From the NCBI GenBank assembly GCA_000733415.1, contig KL662191.1:1029387-1077990 (forward strand): 48,604 nt of DNA, written 5' to 3'. Positions 1 to 8,236 of this stretch are shown here, one piece after another. Position 1 is the first letter of the stretch. Each line of letters starts with the position of its first letter. The translations under genes were made by a program, and so were the position numbers. The DNA comes from [Leptolyngbya] sp. JSC-1 (GTDB taxonomy: Bacteria; Cyanobacteriota; Cyanobacteriia; Elainellales; Elainellaceae). The notes under the pieces were generated by a model that was not told the origin of the DNA, made no database searches, and saw only the letters and a list, made by a program, of their open reading frames with translations.

Positions 1-73
1 GGGTTATAGGGGCGATGCCGTTTCGGTCGTTTCGATCGCCTTTTCGGTTCACTGTTGATTTGGAAATTGATAT

Positions 74-1465
74 ATGCGATTGCGTTACTCGATTGTTTTT
101 GGAACTCTGCTCCTACTTCTCATCGGATTGTTGGCACGAACGAACTTTGCTCAAAGTCAAGAATCCCCCAACATCACTAATCAGGAACCTACAAGCGTCC
201 TATTTGAGAATGTTCAGATATTCGATGGTACTTCTGAGCAACTGTCTGAACCGTCTAACGTATTGGTGGTCGGCAACCAAATTCAGACAATTTCTACCGC
301 ATCAATTCCTGCCCCCACAGACGGCAGCGTAACTCGAATTAACGGCGAGGGACGGGTCTTGATGCCTGGACTGATTGATGTCCATACCCACCTGTTCATG
401 GAAACAAGTACTGTTTCTGAGTTGGAAGCAGGGGTTGACTCACCAGAACTCCTGTTTCGCAAAGCAGAAGAGAATGCAACAGCCATGCTGATGCGCGGGT
501 TTACCAGTGCCCGTGACGTGGCTGGCCCGGTGTTTCGGCTAAAGCGATCAATTGACCAAGGTGATGTTGTAGGACCACGCATCTGGCCCTCAGGAGCGAT
601 GATTTCTCAGACCAGTGGTCACGGCGATTTTCGGCAGTTGAGCGAGTTGCCCAGAACGCCGACATCACCGCTGAGCCCGGCGGAAGAGATCGGGATCGGT
701 GTGATCGCCGACGGAGTGCCCGAAGTGCTGCGTCGCGTCCGGGAGCAGCTGATGCAGGGGGCAAGCCAGATCAAGCTGGCGGCGGGGGGTGGGGTGGCCT
801 CAGACCACGACCCCCTCGACGTTAGCGAATACACTGAAGATGAGCTAAGAGCAGCGGTGAATGCGGCGGAAAACTGGAATACCTATGTAGCTGTCCATGT
901 CTATACCGATAGGGGCATTCAAACGGCGCTGCGGGCCGGGGTCAAGAGCATTGAGCATGGCCAGTTAATGAGTGAAGAAACGGCGCGAATGATCGCGGAG
1001 AAAGGTGCTTGGCTCAGCATGCAGCCGTTCCTCGACGATGAAGACCGCAATCCTTACCCGGAAGGGTCACCTAACCGGGCCAGACAACTGCTGGTGTCCG
1101 CCGGTACCGATAATGCCTACAACCTGGCCAAACAATACAACATCAAAACGGCTTGGGGCACGGATAACTTGTACAGTGCCCAGGGGGCTGCTCGTCAGGG
1201 GGCAAAACTAGCAAAAATGGTGCGCTGGTACACCCCAGCTGAGGTGCTGAGGATGGCGACAAGCACCAATGCAGAACTGTTGGCAATGTCTGGGCCCCGC
1301 AATCCCTATCCTGGCAAGTTAGGTGTCGTGGAAGAGGGTGCCCTGGCGGATCTGCTGCTGGTCAACGGCAACCCGTTGGAGAACATTCGCCTGATTGAAA
1401 ATCCAGGCACCAACTTCTTAGTGATTATGAAGGACGGGGTGATTTACAAGAACCTGCTGGGTTGA
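74..1465 (+). CDS. Secreted amidohydrolase (imidazolonepropionase/Xaa-Pro dipeptidase-like)
   Basis: A 463-residue metal-dependent hydrolase of the amidohydrolase superfamily. The N-terminus (about residues 1-27) is a hydrophobic Sec-type signal, so it probably acts in the periplasm or outside the cell. Expected metal ligands and active-site residues are visible: the HxH pair H104/H106 in IDVHTHLF, a candidate carboxylated lysine K234 in QIKLAAGGG, H275 in VAVHVYT, H295 in SIEHGQ and D364 in WGTDN. This set matches the prolidase-like/imidazolonepropionase-like branch, which cleaves Xaa-Pro or N-acyl amino acid substrates or cyclic amides. The exact substrate cannot be read from the sequence. 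The ATG at 74 places the signal peptide correctly. It is the first gene in the window, so its upstream neighbours are unknown. Confidence 0.85.
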   Translation: MRLRYSIVFGTLLLLLIGLLARTNFAQSQESPNITNQEPTSVLFENVQIFDGTSEQLSEPSNVLVVGNQIQTISTASIPAPTDGSVTRINGEGRVLMPGLIDVHTHLFMETSTVSELEAGVDSPELLFRKAEENATAMLMRGFTSARDVAGPVFRLKRSIDQGDVVGPRIWPSGAMISQTSGHGDFRQLSELPRTPTSPLSPAEEIGIGVIADGVPEVLRRVREQLMQGASQIKLAAGGGVASDHDPLDVSEYTEDELRAAVNAAENWNTYVAVHVYTDRGIQTALRAGVKSIEHGQLMSEETARMIAEKGAWLSMQPFLDDEDRNPYPEGSPNRARQLLVSAGTDNAYNLAKQYNIKTAWGTDNLYSAQGAARQGAKLAKMVRWYTPAEVLRMATSTNAELLAMSGPRNPYPGKLGVVEEGALADLLLVNGNPLENIRLIENPGTNFLVIMKDGVIYKNLLG

Positions 1466-2119
1466 TGGATAGGAGCAGGCGTAGTCGATAACCATTGATT
1501 TTGAGGAGGCTAATCCCGTGAGAATGGGGATGTCAACCACTAAAACAGCGGCCAGCCTGATGGTGCGGCAAGAGGAGGAAGGCTTGCCATTATTGCACCT
1601 CGGCCACTCTTGCTGCACTCTGCTGCGTTTGAACCTGACGTCAGGTTTGAGCGCAAATGGTTCGGCGTGGCTCCCTAGGAATGTTCATGTGTACCTATAC
1701 CGACCTGCACTCTACCATATTCAGCCTAAATTGGACCGCATATTCTAATACGGTTAAAGCTTAAGTTAGCGTTAGCCTCTTACCTAGCTTTTCGTCTTTC
1801 AATACTATTTTTCTATGAGGTGCTTTTCGTAGATTGTTTGCCATTGTCTTCCGGTGGAAAATTTGGCATCTTTGGCATCACAGATTGTTGATGGCATACG
1901 GTAAGGTGAAAATTGGATGGACACAATCTCTTCGCCGTTGCCGCAGCCAAAACTTTTGCAGACGATCGAAGCAGGGAACTGGCCCTTTGGATATCCGAAT
2001 TCGGCGGATTGAAAACCATCTGCAAACCTTCCAACGGGAGCATCTGAACACCCAGGGCATTGCTGAATAAAGCGATGAATCGTGCAGTCAATTGTCATCT
2101 TGGCAGCCCCCTTTTCTAG

Positions 2120-2140
2120 GATGCCCGCAGGACTATAATC
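2120..2140. repeat. Dispersed 21-base element, copy 1
   Basis: 'gatgcccgcagg(a/g)ctataatc' occurs here and at 48192-48212 with a single mismatch; a degenerate copy is at 2152-2171. In each case it is followed by runs of C or G. Confidence 0.7.
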
Positions 2141-2256
2141 CCCCTTTCTGGTATGCCCGTTAGGGCTATATGCTGGGGGACTTTGATGGTTTGATTCCCC
2201 CCAACGTTGGGAGGCAAAGGGGCCTATCATAGCCGAATTCAGCAACGCCGAAGACA

Positions 2257-2330
2257 ACCCCCTCACCCCTCACCCTCACCCCCTCACCCCCTCACCCCTC
2301 ACCCCCTCACCCCTCACCCCTCACCCCCTC
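2257..2330. repeat. C-rich tandem repeat (ccccctcac units) abutting rsmB
   Basis: About 74 bases made almost wholly of 'cctcacccc' and 'ctcacccct' units of 7-9 bases with variable numbers of C. The tract ends one base before the rsmB ATG and occupies the whole position where a Shine-Dalgarno sequence would lie. It contains no spacers, so it is not a CRISPR. Length polymorphism by slippage is likely. Confidence 0.85.
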
Positions 2331-2331
2331 C

Positions 2332-3750
2332 ATGCCCCCCACCCCCCGCCAATTTGCCTTCCTCGCGCTCCGCTCGATCCACGCTGGTGCGTTTGCTGAT
2401 ATCGCCCTAGATCGCGTCTTGCAGCAGGCCACAATCAGTCCAACCGACCGACGCTTGATCACCGAGTTGGTATACGGCAGCATTAGGCGGCAGCGCACGC
2501 TCGATGCCCTGATCGATCAATTTGCCAAGAAGCCCGCCCAACAACAGCCTGCCGATCTGAGGTTAATTCTGCATTTGGGGCTGTATCAGTTGCACTATTT
2601 GGATCAGATTCCGGCGGCAGCAGCGGTGGATACCACAGTGGAATTGGCGAAACTGAATGGGTTCAAGGGACTGGCAGGGTTTGTCAACGGGTTGCTGCGG
2701 CAGTATCTGCGTCGCTGTGGCGATGCCAATGCTTTAGCGGATTGTTTAACTCTGCCCACGGAGCCAATTCAGCGGCTGGCGGTACAGCACAGTTATCCAG
2801 ACTGGATTGTGCAGGTCTGGTTCGATCTGTTTGGTAATTCAGAAACCAGACAGGCGGAAGTCGAGCAGCTTTGCCAATGGTTCAATCGTGCGCCATTTAT
2901 TGATTTGCGGATTAACCCGCTGCAAGCATCCCTAGAGCAAGTAGAAGCCGCCATGCAGGCTGCCCAGATTGCCGTCCGGCGGCTGCCCAATTTACCGCAA
3001 GCGCTGCGTTTGCCTCAGGGGGTGGGTGCCATTCAGAACCTGCCCGGATTCAGCGAAGGTTGGTGGACCGTGCAGGACAGCAGTGCCCAATTGGTCAGCC
3101 ATTTGCTCGATCCCCAGCCCGGAGAATTGATCATCGATGCCTGTGCCGCTCCCGGTGGAAAAACCACCCACATCGCCGAACTGATGCAAGATCGGGGTAC
3201 GATTTGGGCCTGCGATCGCCATGCTTCGCGGCTGAAAAAACTGAAGGAAACCATAGCACGGCTCCAGCTCAGCTCGATTCACCTCTGCGCTGAAGACAGT
3301 CGGCAAATTACCCAATTCACTGGACAAGCCGACCGGGTGCTGCTGGATGCTCCCTGCTCTGGCTTGGGCACATTGCACCGCCATGCCGATGCTCGCTGGC
3401 GACAAACTCCAGACACGGTTGAGGAACTGGCCCAACTGCAAACCGAATTGCTGAATCAGGCTGCCACCTGGGTGAAACCAGAGGGAATTCTGGTCTATGC
3501 CACCTGCACGCTCCACCCTGGCGAAAACGAGGCGGTTGTGAAGCAATTTTTGCAGCAGCATCCCAATTGGAGGATTGAATCACCTGCTGCTGACAACCCG
3601 GCTGCCCGCTTCGCTCAATCCCAGGGCTGGGTGAAAGTGCTACCCCATCACCACGATATGGATGGCTTTTTTATGGCCCGCCTACGGCAAGTTGAACCTA
3701 AACAAGTTGAACCTAGGCAAGCCAAACCTGGAGACACAGCAACCCTGTAA
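2332..3750 (+). CDS. rsmB: 16S rRNA (cytosine(967)-C(5))-methyltransferase RsmB
   Basis: A SAM-dependent enzyme that makes m5C967 in 16S rRNA. Residues about 5-135 form the NusB-like RNA-binding domain and the remainder is the Rossmann methyltransferase. Motif I is DACAAPGGKTTHIAEL (about residue 268). The motif IV cysteine lies in DAPCSGLGTLHRH (about 341) and the catalytic cysteine in YATCTLHPGENE (about 391). At 472 residues it is slightly longer than the E. coli enzyme. The extra length is a C-terminal tail with a duplicated VEPKQ/VEPRQ unit encoded by a short DNA repeat. The ATG fits the family N-terminus, but it follows a C-rich repeat with no ribosome-binding site. Confidence 0.95.
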   Translation: MPPTPRQFAFLALRSIHAGAFADIALDRVLQQATISPTDRRLITELVYGSIRRQRTLDALIDQFAKKPAQQQPADLRLILHLGLYQLHYLDQIPAAAAVDTTVELAKLNGFKGLAGFVNGLLRQYLRRCGDANALADCLTLPTEPIQRLAVQHSYPDWIVQVWFDLFGNSETRQAEVEQLCQWFNRAPFIDLRINPLQASLEQVEAAMQAAQIAVRRLPNLPQALRLPQGVGAIQNLPGFSEGWWTVQDSSAQLVSHLLDPQPGELIIDACAAPGGKTTHIAELMQDRGTIWACDRHASRLKKLKETIARLQLSSIHLCAEDSRQITQFTGQADRVLLDAPCSGLGTLHRHADARWRQTPDTVEELAQLQTELLNQAATWVKPEGILVYATCTLHPGENEAVVKQFLQQHPNWRIESPAADNPAARFAQSQGWVKVLPHHHDMDGFFMARLRQVEPKQVEPRQAKPGDTATL

Positions 3751-3854
3751 AACCAGCAAGCAGGGGGTTCAGTTCATCGTCACTTCATCATCCTACTTTC
3801 CTAGAGGCGGTATGATCGCCTAGGATAGGGTCTGCCTTCTGATAAGATCGACTT

Positions 3855-4133
3855 GTGACTTGGATCACTATCAGAACCACCGATACTCGCTGGGAAGCCG
3901 AATGGTTGCAGCAGATGCTAGCAGCCCATGACATTCCAGCCCGAGTAGTTAGCCGAGGCATTGCAGCCCACTTTGGTTGTGGCATCCCGGCTGCCCTGCA
4001 AGTTCGTCCTCAAGATCGGTGGACATCCTTGCTGCTGCTCAGCCCGATCGAAGAAAATTTAGAGGAACCCCTGGAGGAATCCTTAGAGGAACCCCTAGAC
4101 AAACCCAGCGACTACCGTCGCGGCCTGGAGTGA
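3855..4133 (+). CDS. Small DUF2007-like protein
   Basis: A 92-residue protein with a GTG start. The first 65 residues (WITIRTT, WEAEWLQQMLAAHDIPARVV, ending SLLLL) resemble the small alpha/beta fold of DUF2007 'putative signal-transducing' proteins, in which a helix precedes a strand ending in an aliphatic run. The C-terminal 30 residues are acidic and built from degenerate repeats (EENLEEPLEESLEEPLDKP). It lies 45 bases upstream of accD on the same strand and could be co-transcribed with it. Function unknown. The GTG start was chosen because no ATG precedes the conserved part. Confidence 0.65.
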   Translation: MTWITIRTTDTRWEAEWLQQMLAAHDIPARVVSRGIAAHFGCGIPAALQVRPQDRWTSLLLLSPIEENLEEPLEESLEEPLDKPSDYRRGLE

Positions 4134-4178
4134 GGCTGAACCCTCTATCCCAACTCTCGAACCCATCTTCCAAACGCT

Positions 4179-5126
4179 ATGTCCCTATTTGACTGGTTTG
4201 CCAATCGGCGGAAATCGAGTTCCCTTGCTAAAGAACGGCAAGAGCGAGAAATTGCAGACGGACTGTGGACAAAATGCCCTGAATGCGGCGTCCTCACCTA
4301 CACCAAGGACCTGCGCGCCAACCAAATGGTCTGTCTGGAGTGTGGGCACCATCTGCGGATTTTTGCCGATGAGCGAGTCGAGCAGTTGATTGATCCCGGT
4401 ACCTGGAAACCGCTCGATCAGGAGATCTCCCCTACCGATCCGCTCGGATTCCGGGATCGGAAAGCCTATAGCGATCGGCTGCGGGAGACGCAAGACAAAA
4501 CGGGTTTGATTGATGCGGTGCAGACTGGTCTCGGCCAGCTAGATGGCTTACCCCTTGGCTTGGGCGTGATGGATTTCCGCTTTATGGGCGGCAGTATGGG
4601 TTCGGTGGTTGGCGAAAAGCTGACCCGCATGATCGAGCGTTCGACTCGCGAACGGTTGCCGGTGGTTATCGTCTGCGCTTCGGGTGGAGCCAGAATGCAG
4701 GAGGGCATGCTGAGCCTGATGCAGATGGCAAAAATTTCGGCAGCCCTGGAGCGGCATCGAGAAGCGAGCCTGCTTTATATTCCTGTACTGACCCATCCCA
4801 CTACCGGCGGCGTCACGGCCAGTTTTGCTATGCTAGGTGACATTATTTTGGCAGAACCAAAGGCCACGATAGGATTTGCCGGTCGGCGAGTGGTAGAACA
4901 AACCTTGCGAGAAAAGCTACCCGACGATTTCCAAACTTCAGAATATCTCCTAGCCCACGGTTTTGTAGACGCAATTGTGCCCCGGCCTCAATTGAAGAAA
5001 ACCCTGGCTCAGCTGATTCGCATCCATCAGCCCTATGCCCTTACCCCGGCCCAAGCCAACGGCCATTTTGTGCATGTGCCCGATTCTCTAGAGTCTATGT
5101 CCTTCAAAACGGTCAGCCCTGACTAG
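4179..5126 (+). CDS. accD: Acetyl-CoA carboxylase carboxyltransferase subunit beta
   Basis: A 315-residue beta subunit of the carboxyltransferase half of acetyl-CoA carboxylase. With AccA it transfers CO2 from carboxybiotin on AccB to acetyl-CoA to give malonyl-CoA, the first committed step of fatty-acid synthesis. The N-terminal four-cysteine zinc ribbon is intact (C33, C36, C52, C55). The crotonase-like carboxyltransferase core follows, including VVIVCASGGARMQEGMLSLM, TTGGVTASFAMLGD and IGFAGRRVVEQT. Length and start (MSLFDWFANRRK) match cyanobacterial homologues. It is followed 18 bases later by the nitrate-reductase-associated gene. Confidence 0.97.
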   Translation: MSLFDWFANRRKSSSLAKERQEREIADGLWTKCPECGVLTYTKDLRANQMVCLECGHHLRIFADERVEQLIDPGTWKPLDQEISPTDPLGFRDRKAYSDRLRETQDKTGLIDAVQTGLGQLDGLPLGLGVMDFRFMGGSMGSVVGEKLTRMIERSTRERLPVVIVCASGGARMQEGMLSLMQMAKISAALERHREASLLYIPVLTHPTTGGVTASFAMLGDIILAEPKATIGFAGRRVVEQTLREKLPDDFQTSEYLLAHGFVDAIVPRPQLKKTLAQLIRIHQPYALTPAQANGHFVHVPDSLESMSFKTVSPD

Positions 5127-5144
5127 GCTTGCGCCATAAGCACC

Positions 5145-5597
5145 ATGACTGATTTTTTTCAGTTCGAGGCAGACTTTGTTGATTCTCTCCGCTGCATTCC
5201 CATGCAGGTGCGCTTTAAGCTGGACACCTGCGGCGTGAAGCTGAAGCTACCCCACTGGCATCACCTGAGCCAGAATGAGCGGCAAGAACTCGTGGACATG
5301 CCCTGCGCTAGCGAGGCAGAAATTGCTGCTTACCGAATCCGGCTGCGCCAGTTGGTCCAGTCTCACATGGGGGAAGTGCCGGCAGATTTACCAGTCGAAC
5401 CACACCCAGCCTGGATGGATCCCACCACCGTGCCAGACAGCGTGCAGACCCAGGCCGAATCAGTGGGACAGACGCTCAGCCAACCGCAATGGGCCAACCT
5501 CACCCCGCTCCAGCGCTTTGCCCTGATTAAGCTCAGCCGCTCTCAGCACGAAAACAAAAACTTCCTGCCCGCTCTGCAAGAGTTCCATCTGATTTGA
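5145..5597 (+). CDS. Nitrate reductase associated protein
   Basis: A 150-residue soluble protein matching the cyanobacterial 'nitrate reductase associated' family. The recognisable N-terminus is FQFEADFVDSLRCIPMQVRF followed by LDTCGVKLKL and a helical region ending LSRSQHENKNFLPALQEF. Family members are often found near nitrate-assimilation genes, but no nar, nrt or nir genes lie in this window, so the link to nitrate reduction rests on the family name only. It follows accD by 18 bases on the same strand and may be read through from it. Confidence 0.85.
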   Translation: MTDFFQFEADFVDSLRCIPMQVRFKLDTCGVKLKLPHWHHLSQNERQELVDMPCASEAEIAAYRIRLRQLVQSHMGEVPADLPVEPHPAWMDPTTVPDSVQTQAESVGQTLSQPQWANLTPLQRFALIKLSRSQHENKNFLPALQEFHLI

Positions 5598-5819
5598 ACT
5601 ACTACAGCGATCCTTTGTGAAATTTGAACGGGGTGCAGGGGTTTCACCCTTGCGTGGAGGCGGTGCCCCACCACCCCTTCACAACCTGTTTGTGAACGCT
5701 GTATCTGCAACTATCTGCAGCAAATCACTGGAACAAATCACTGAACCAAATATTTCTGCTCCGCGCCAAATTCCGGATCTAGAATCAAGCAGGACTGACT
5801 CGCTGGGTGGCTTCAGGCT

Positions 5820-6533
5820 ATGAACCAGACTGACCTGATTATTTTGGCTGTCTACTTGATTTTTATCGTATATGTGCTGCGGCAGGCATGGAACTCGATT
5901 GAGGAACGAACAGTGATCAAGCATGTCGGTAATAGCTTTGATTACGAGGGACTGAAGGACTTTGTCGATGTCAACTTCAAGTTTGATGGATACTATTCCT
6001 TCGACAAGCAACCCAGCAAGCTAGCCGCCACCATCGTCAACAAATCCCCAACCGCCACCATTATCGTTGATTGGGAAAAGGGTTCTTTGCGCACTTGGCA
6101 AGGTGGCGACCGTCGCTTGATTCGCCTGATTGACGGCATGCAGGAAGGAGACAAAGCTAAAGTACAAGCCTCCAGCACCATTTCTCCGAAACGCAGCTTG
6201 AGTGTCACGCTGACCTCCGAAGACCTGCTCACAGTCGATAAGGAAACCAGTGAGCTGAGACCCACCAAACCTATGGTAGACATCAGAAAACTCCAGGCCG
6301 ATAAAGACGCTAAACCCAAAGATAAAAAAGACGCCGAACGGATTCAGAAGCTCAGAGACATCTACGTCAACTTCACCTCCAGACGAGAACCCCTGAAATT
6401 TTCCATGCGCCTACCGCTGCAAATCACCAACATCATCGAGGGCACCAAAAAAGACATGTGGGGCTTTATCGACTGCAATTTCACCGTTTCCTATATTCCC
6501 CGGATTAGTCAAGTGCCCTGGAATCCGAAGTGA
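5820..6533 (+). CDS. Conserved cyanobacterial protein with one N-terminal membrane anchor
   Basis: A 237-residue protein. Residues about 5-22 (LIILAVYLIFIVYVLRQ) form a single membrane segment, with the rest likely a soluble domain. The soluble part has beta-rich segments (YYSFDKQPSKLAATIVN, TIIVDWEKGSLRTW) and a lysine/aspartate-rich, probably exposed linker near residues 160-182. No catalytic motif is recognised. It ends about 27 bases before rnpB on the same strand. Its composition is ordinary for the genome and I believe it is a real gene of unknown function. Confidence 0.7.
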   Translation: MNQTDLIILAVYLIFIVYVLRQAWNSIEERTVIKHVGNSFDYEGLKDFVDVNFKFDGYYSFDKQPSKLAATIVNKSPTATIIVDWEKGSLRTWQGGDRRLIRLIDGMQEGDKAKVQASSTISPKRSLSVTLTSEDLLTVDKETSELRPTKPMVDIRKLQADKDAKPKDKKDAERIQKLRDIYVNFTSRREPLKFSMRLPLQITNIIEGTKKDMWGFIDCNFTVSYIPRISQVPWNPK

Positions 6534-6560
6534 GCGAAGTGAAAGTAAACTGGAAGCAAG

Positions 6561-7047
6561 GGAAGAGGAGGCGCAGGCAGTTGCAGACTCTTTGAGTCTG
6601 AGGAAAGTCCGGGCTCCCAAAAGACCAGACTTGCTGGGTAACGCCCAGTGCGGGCAACCGTGAGGATAGTGCCACAGAAACATACCGCCGCTTTCTAAAA
6701 GTGTTGAGTGTTGAGTTCCAAGTTTTGAATTAATACCTCAAAACTCAAAATTCAACACTCAACACTGGATCAAGCGGTAAGGGTGCAAAGGTGCGGTAAG
6801 AGCGCACCAGCAACGTCGAGAGGCGTTGGCTCGGTAAACCCCGGTCGGGAGCAAGGTGGCAGGAGCTAAGGTTGGTCTTTTCCCAGCTCCGGGTAGGATG
6901 GAGGCAACTCCATACCTGCGAAATCCGCTAGAGGTGTCTGGTAACAGGCATCCCAGATAGATAACTGCCCTACTTATAGCCCGTCATTGTAAATGGCAGC
7001 GGCATGAGTAGAACAGAACCCGGCTTATGTCCGCCTCTTCCCTTTTT
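6561..7047 (+). ncRNA. rnpB: RNase P RNA
   Basis: The catalytic RNA that matures tRNA 5' ends. The conserved core is seen in order: the 5' strand of P1 (ggaagaggaggcg), 'gaggaaagtccgggctccc' with the CR-I region, 'cgggcaaccgtgaggatagtgccacagaaacataccgc', 'gtaagggtgcaaaggtgcggtaagagcgcacc', 'ggtaaaccccggtcgggagcaag', and the 3' 'agtagaacagaacccggcttatgt' followed by the P1 strand ccgcctcttcc and a T-run. It is longer than average because of a repeat-built hairpin in the P12 region at 6700-6766. The ends are set from the P1 pairing and are good to a few bases. Confidence 0.95.
6700..6766 (+). repeat. Heptamer-repeat (STRR) hairpin inside rnpB
   Basis: Short tandem repeats of the gtgttga type form a hairpin with perfect 15-base outer arms (6700-6714 against 6752-6766) plus further inner pairing. 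Such short tandemly repeated repetitive elements are known in rnpB of some heterocystous and filamentous cyanobacteria, where they extend the P12 helix. Confidence 0.85.
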
Positions 7048-7267
7048 AAGCGTTTTGAACGATGCCGAGCCAGTAGTTAGCCCAATGGATTGGCCGGGCT
7101 TGGTCGAATTTGAGTTAGTGTTAGCCTAGACCTCGGTTGGCATCGGCTATAGCGTTCCACTTCTGCTGCTGTCGATATATTCTCCTGGTTTTCAATCTTA
7201 GTATGGCCTTAGGATAGGATTTAGCATTAGCTCTAGTATTTCCTGTTGATAGTTCAATTTCTTTCGC

Positions 7268-7984
7268 ATGATTGCCGATCCCCGTCGTCAGAAGCAGCTA
7301 CAGCAATTAGTTCAAAAATTAAATCTACCGAACCAACTCGCGCTGAAGTGGCAGCTCCTAGACCTCGCGCTGGTTCATCCAACCGCTTCGGCTGAGGCCA
7401 ACTACGAGCGCTTAGAATTTGTGGGCGACGCCGTGGTGAAGCTGGCTGCCGCAGAATTTTTATTTCAGACCTATCCCGACACTCCAGAAGGCGAGCTTTC
7501 GGCAATTCGCGGTATTTTGGTGAGCGACCGAGTGCTTGCAGAAATTGCTGATAGCTATGGCATCGAGCGCTACCTGGTGGTCGCCAGCAGTATTACTCAT
7601 GACAAGATCGGGCGGGAAAGTCGCTTAGCTGCTGCATTTGAAGCACTTTTGGCTGCCCTCTACCTCAGCAGTCACGACCTGAGCTTGATCCATCCCTGGC
7701 TGGATGCTCACTGGCAGCACTATGCCACCCTGGTTCGCCAGGATCCGACTCTGCAAAACTATAAGGGCGCGCTGCAAGCCTTAACTCAAGCCAAATATCG
7801 CACCCTGCCAGAATATCGCGTCACCGAAGTCGGGCAAACCTACGGAGACAGCGAGCGCTTTGTGGCAGAAGTGTGGGTGCAGGGCAAAGTGTGGGGCCAG
7901 GGCAAAGGCCAATCCAAAAAAGCTGCAGAGCAAGCCGCTGCCCAAGCCGCTTTCCTAACGCTACAAGCCCAGCAGGCAACTTGA
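7268..7984 (+). CDS. rnc: Ribonuclease III family protein
   Basis: A 238-residue double-strand-specific endoribonuclease homologue. The nuclease domain (about residues 15-150) has the signature ERLEFVGDAVV (E47, E50, D54) and EGELSAIRGILVS. The second metal-binding motif reads LAAAFEALLAALYL, so glutamate E125 is kept but the usual aspartate (E. coli D114) is alanine A122. A C-terminal dsRNA-binding domain follows (about 160-235, ending GQGKGQSKKAAEQAAAQAAF). Length is normal. Cyanobacteria usually carry several RNase III homologues, and this may be a form with altered activity. It lies 220 bases downstream of rnpB. Confidence 0.92.
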   Translation: MIADPRRQKQLQQLVQKLNLPNQLALKWQLLDLALVHPTASAEANYERLEFVGDAVVKLAAAEFLFQTYPDTPEGELSAIRGILVSDRVLAEIADSYGIERYLVVASSITHDKIGRESRLAAAFEALLAALYLSSHDLSLIHPWLDAHWQHYATLVRQDPTLQNYKGALQALTQAKYRTLPEYRVTEVGQTYGDSERFVAEVWVQGKVWGQGKGQSKKAAEQAAAQAAFLTLQAQQAT

Positions 7985-8236
7985 ATTTTGAAGGAATTGG
8001 GCATCCGAGGCAAAGCCGGAACAAGGCCAACCCCCGATAGTTGACCTCACGGATGCTTTCCGACTGTTTTCAAGCCTATTTCAGCATTCTTCCGGAAATA
8101 TCATCACAAATTTCACGGGAACTCTCTATGGGATACCAATCCGCCAACTTGCTCGATTCGTGGTTCAGGGCTGCGCTGGGCAGTTGGTTAGGCATCGGGT
8201 ATACCCTTCCTGCTCATCAGCCATTTCCGGGAACCT

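Larger units (their letters stand above)
1466..2331. other. Gene-poor interval with dispersed repeats
   Basis: About 870 bases between the amidohydrolase and rsmB. Small open frames exist on both strands (for example 1805-2266 minus), but none has recognisable motifs, a convincing start or good composition. The recognisable content is two degenerate copies of a 21-base 'atgcccgcagg-ctataatc' element (2120-2140 and 2152-2171) and a C-rich tandem repeat at about 2257-2330 that runs up to the rsmB start. Confidence 0.6.

Noticed and set aside
1805..2266. A 153-codon minus-strand frame between the amidohydrolase and rsmB
   Set aside because: No motif, no good start, and its N-terminal part is translated dispersed repeat. 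Competing frames exist on the other strand with equal support.
2257..2330. Possible CRISPR-like array
   Set aside because: The repeat units are 7-9 bases long and contiguous without spacers; no cas genes are present in the window.
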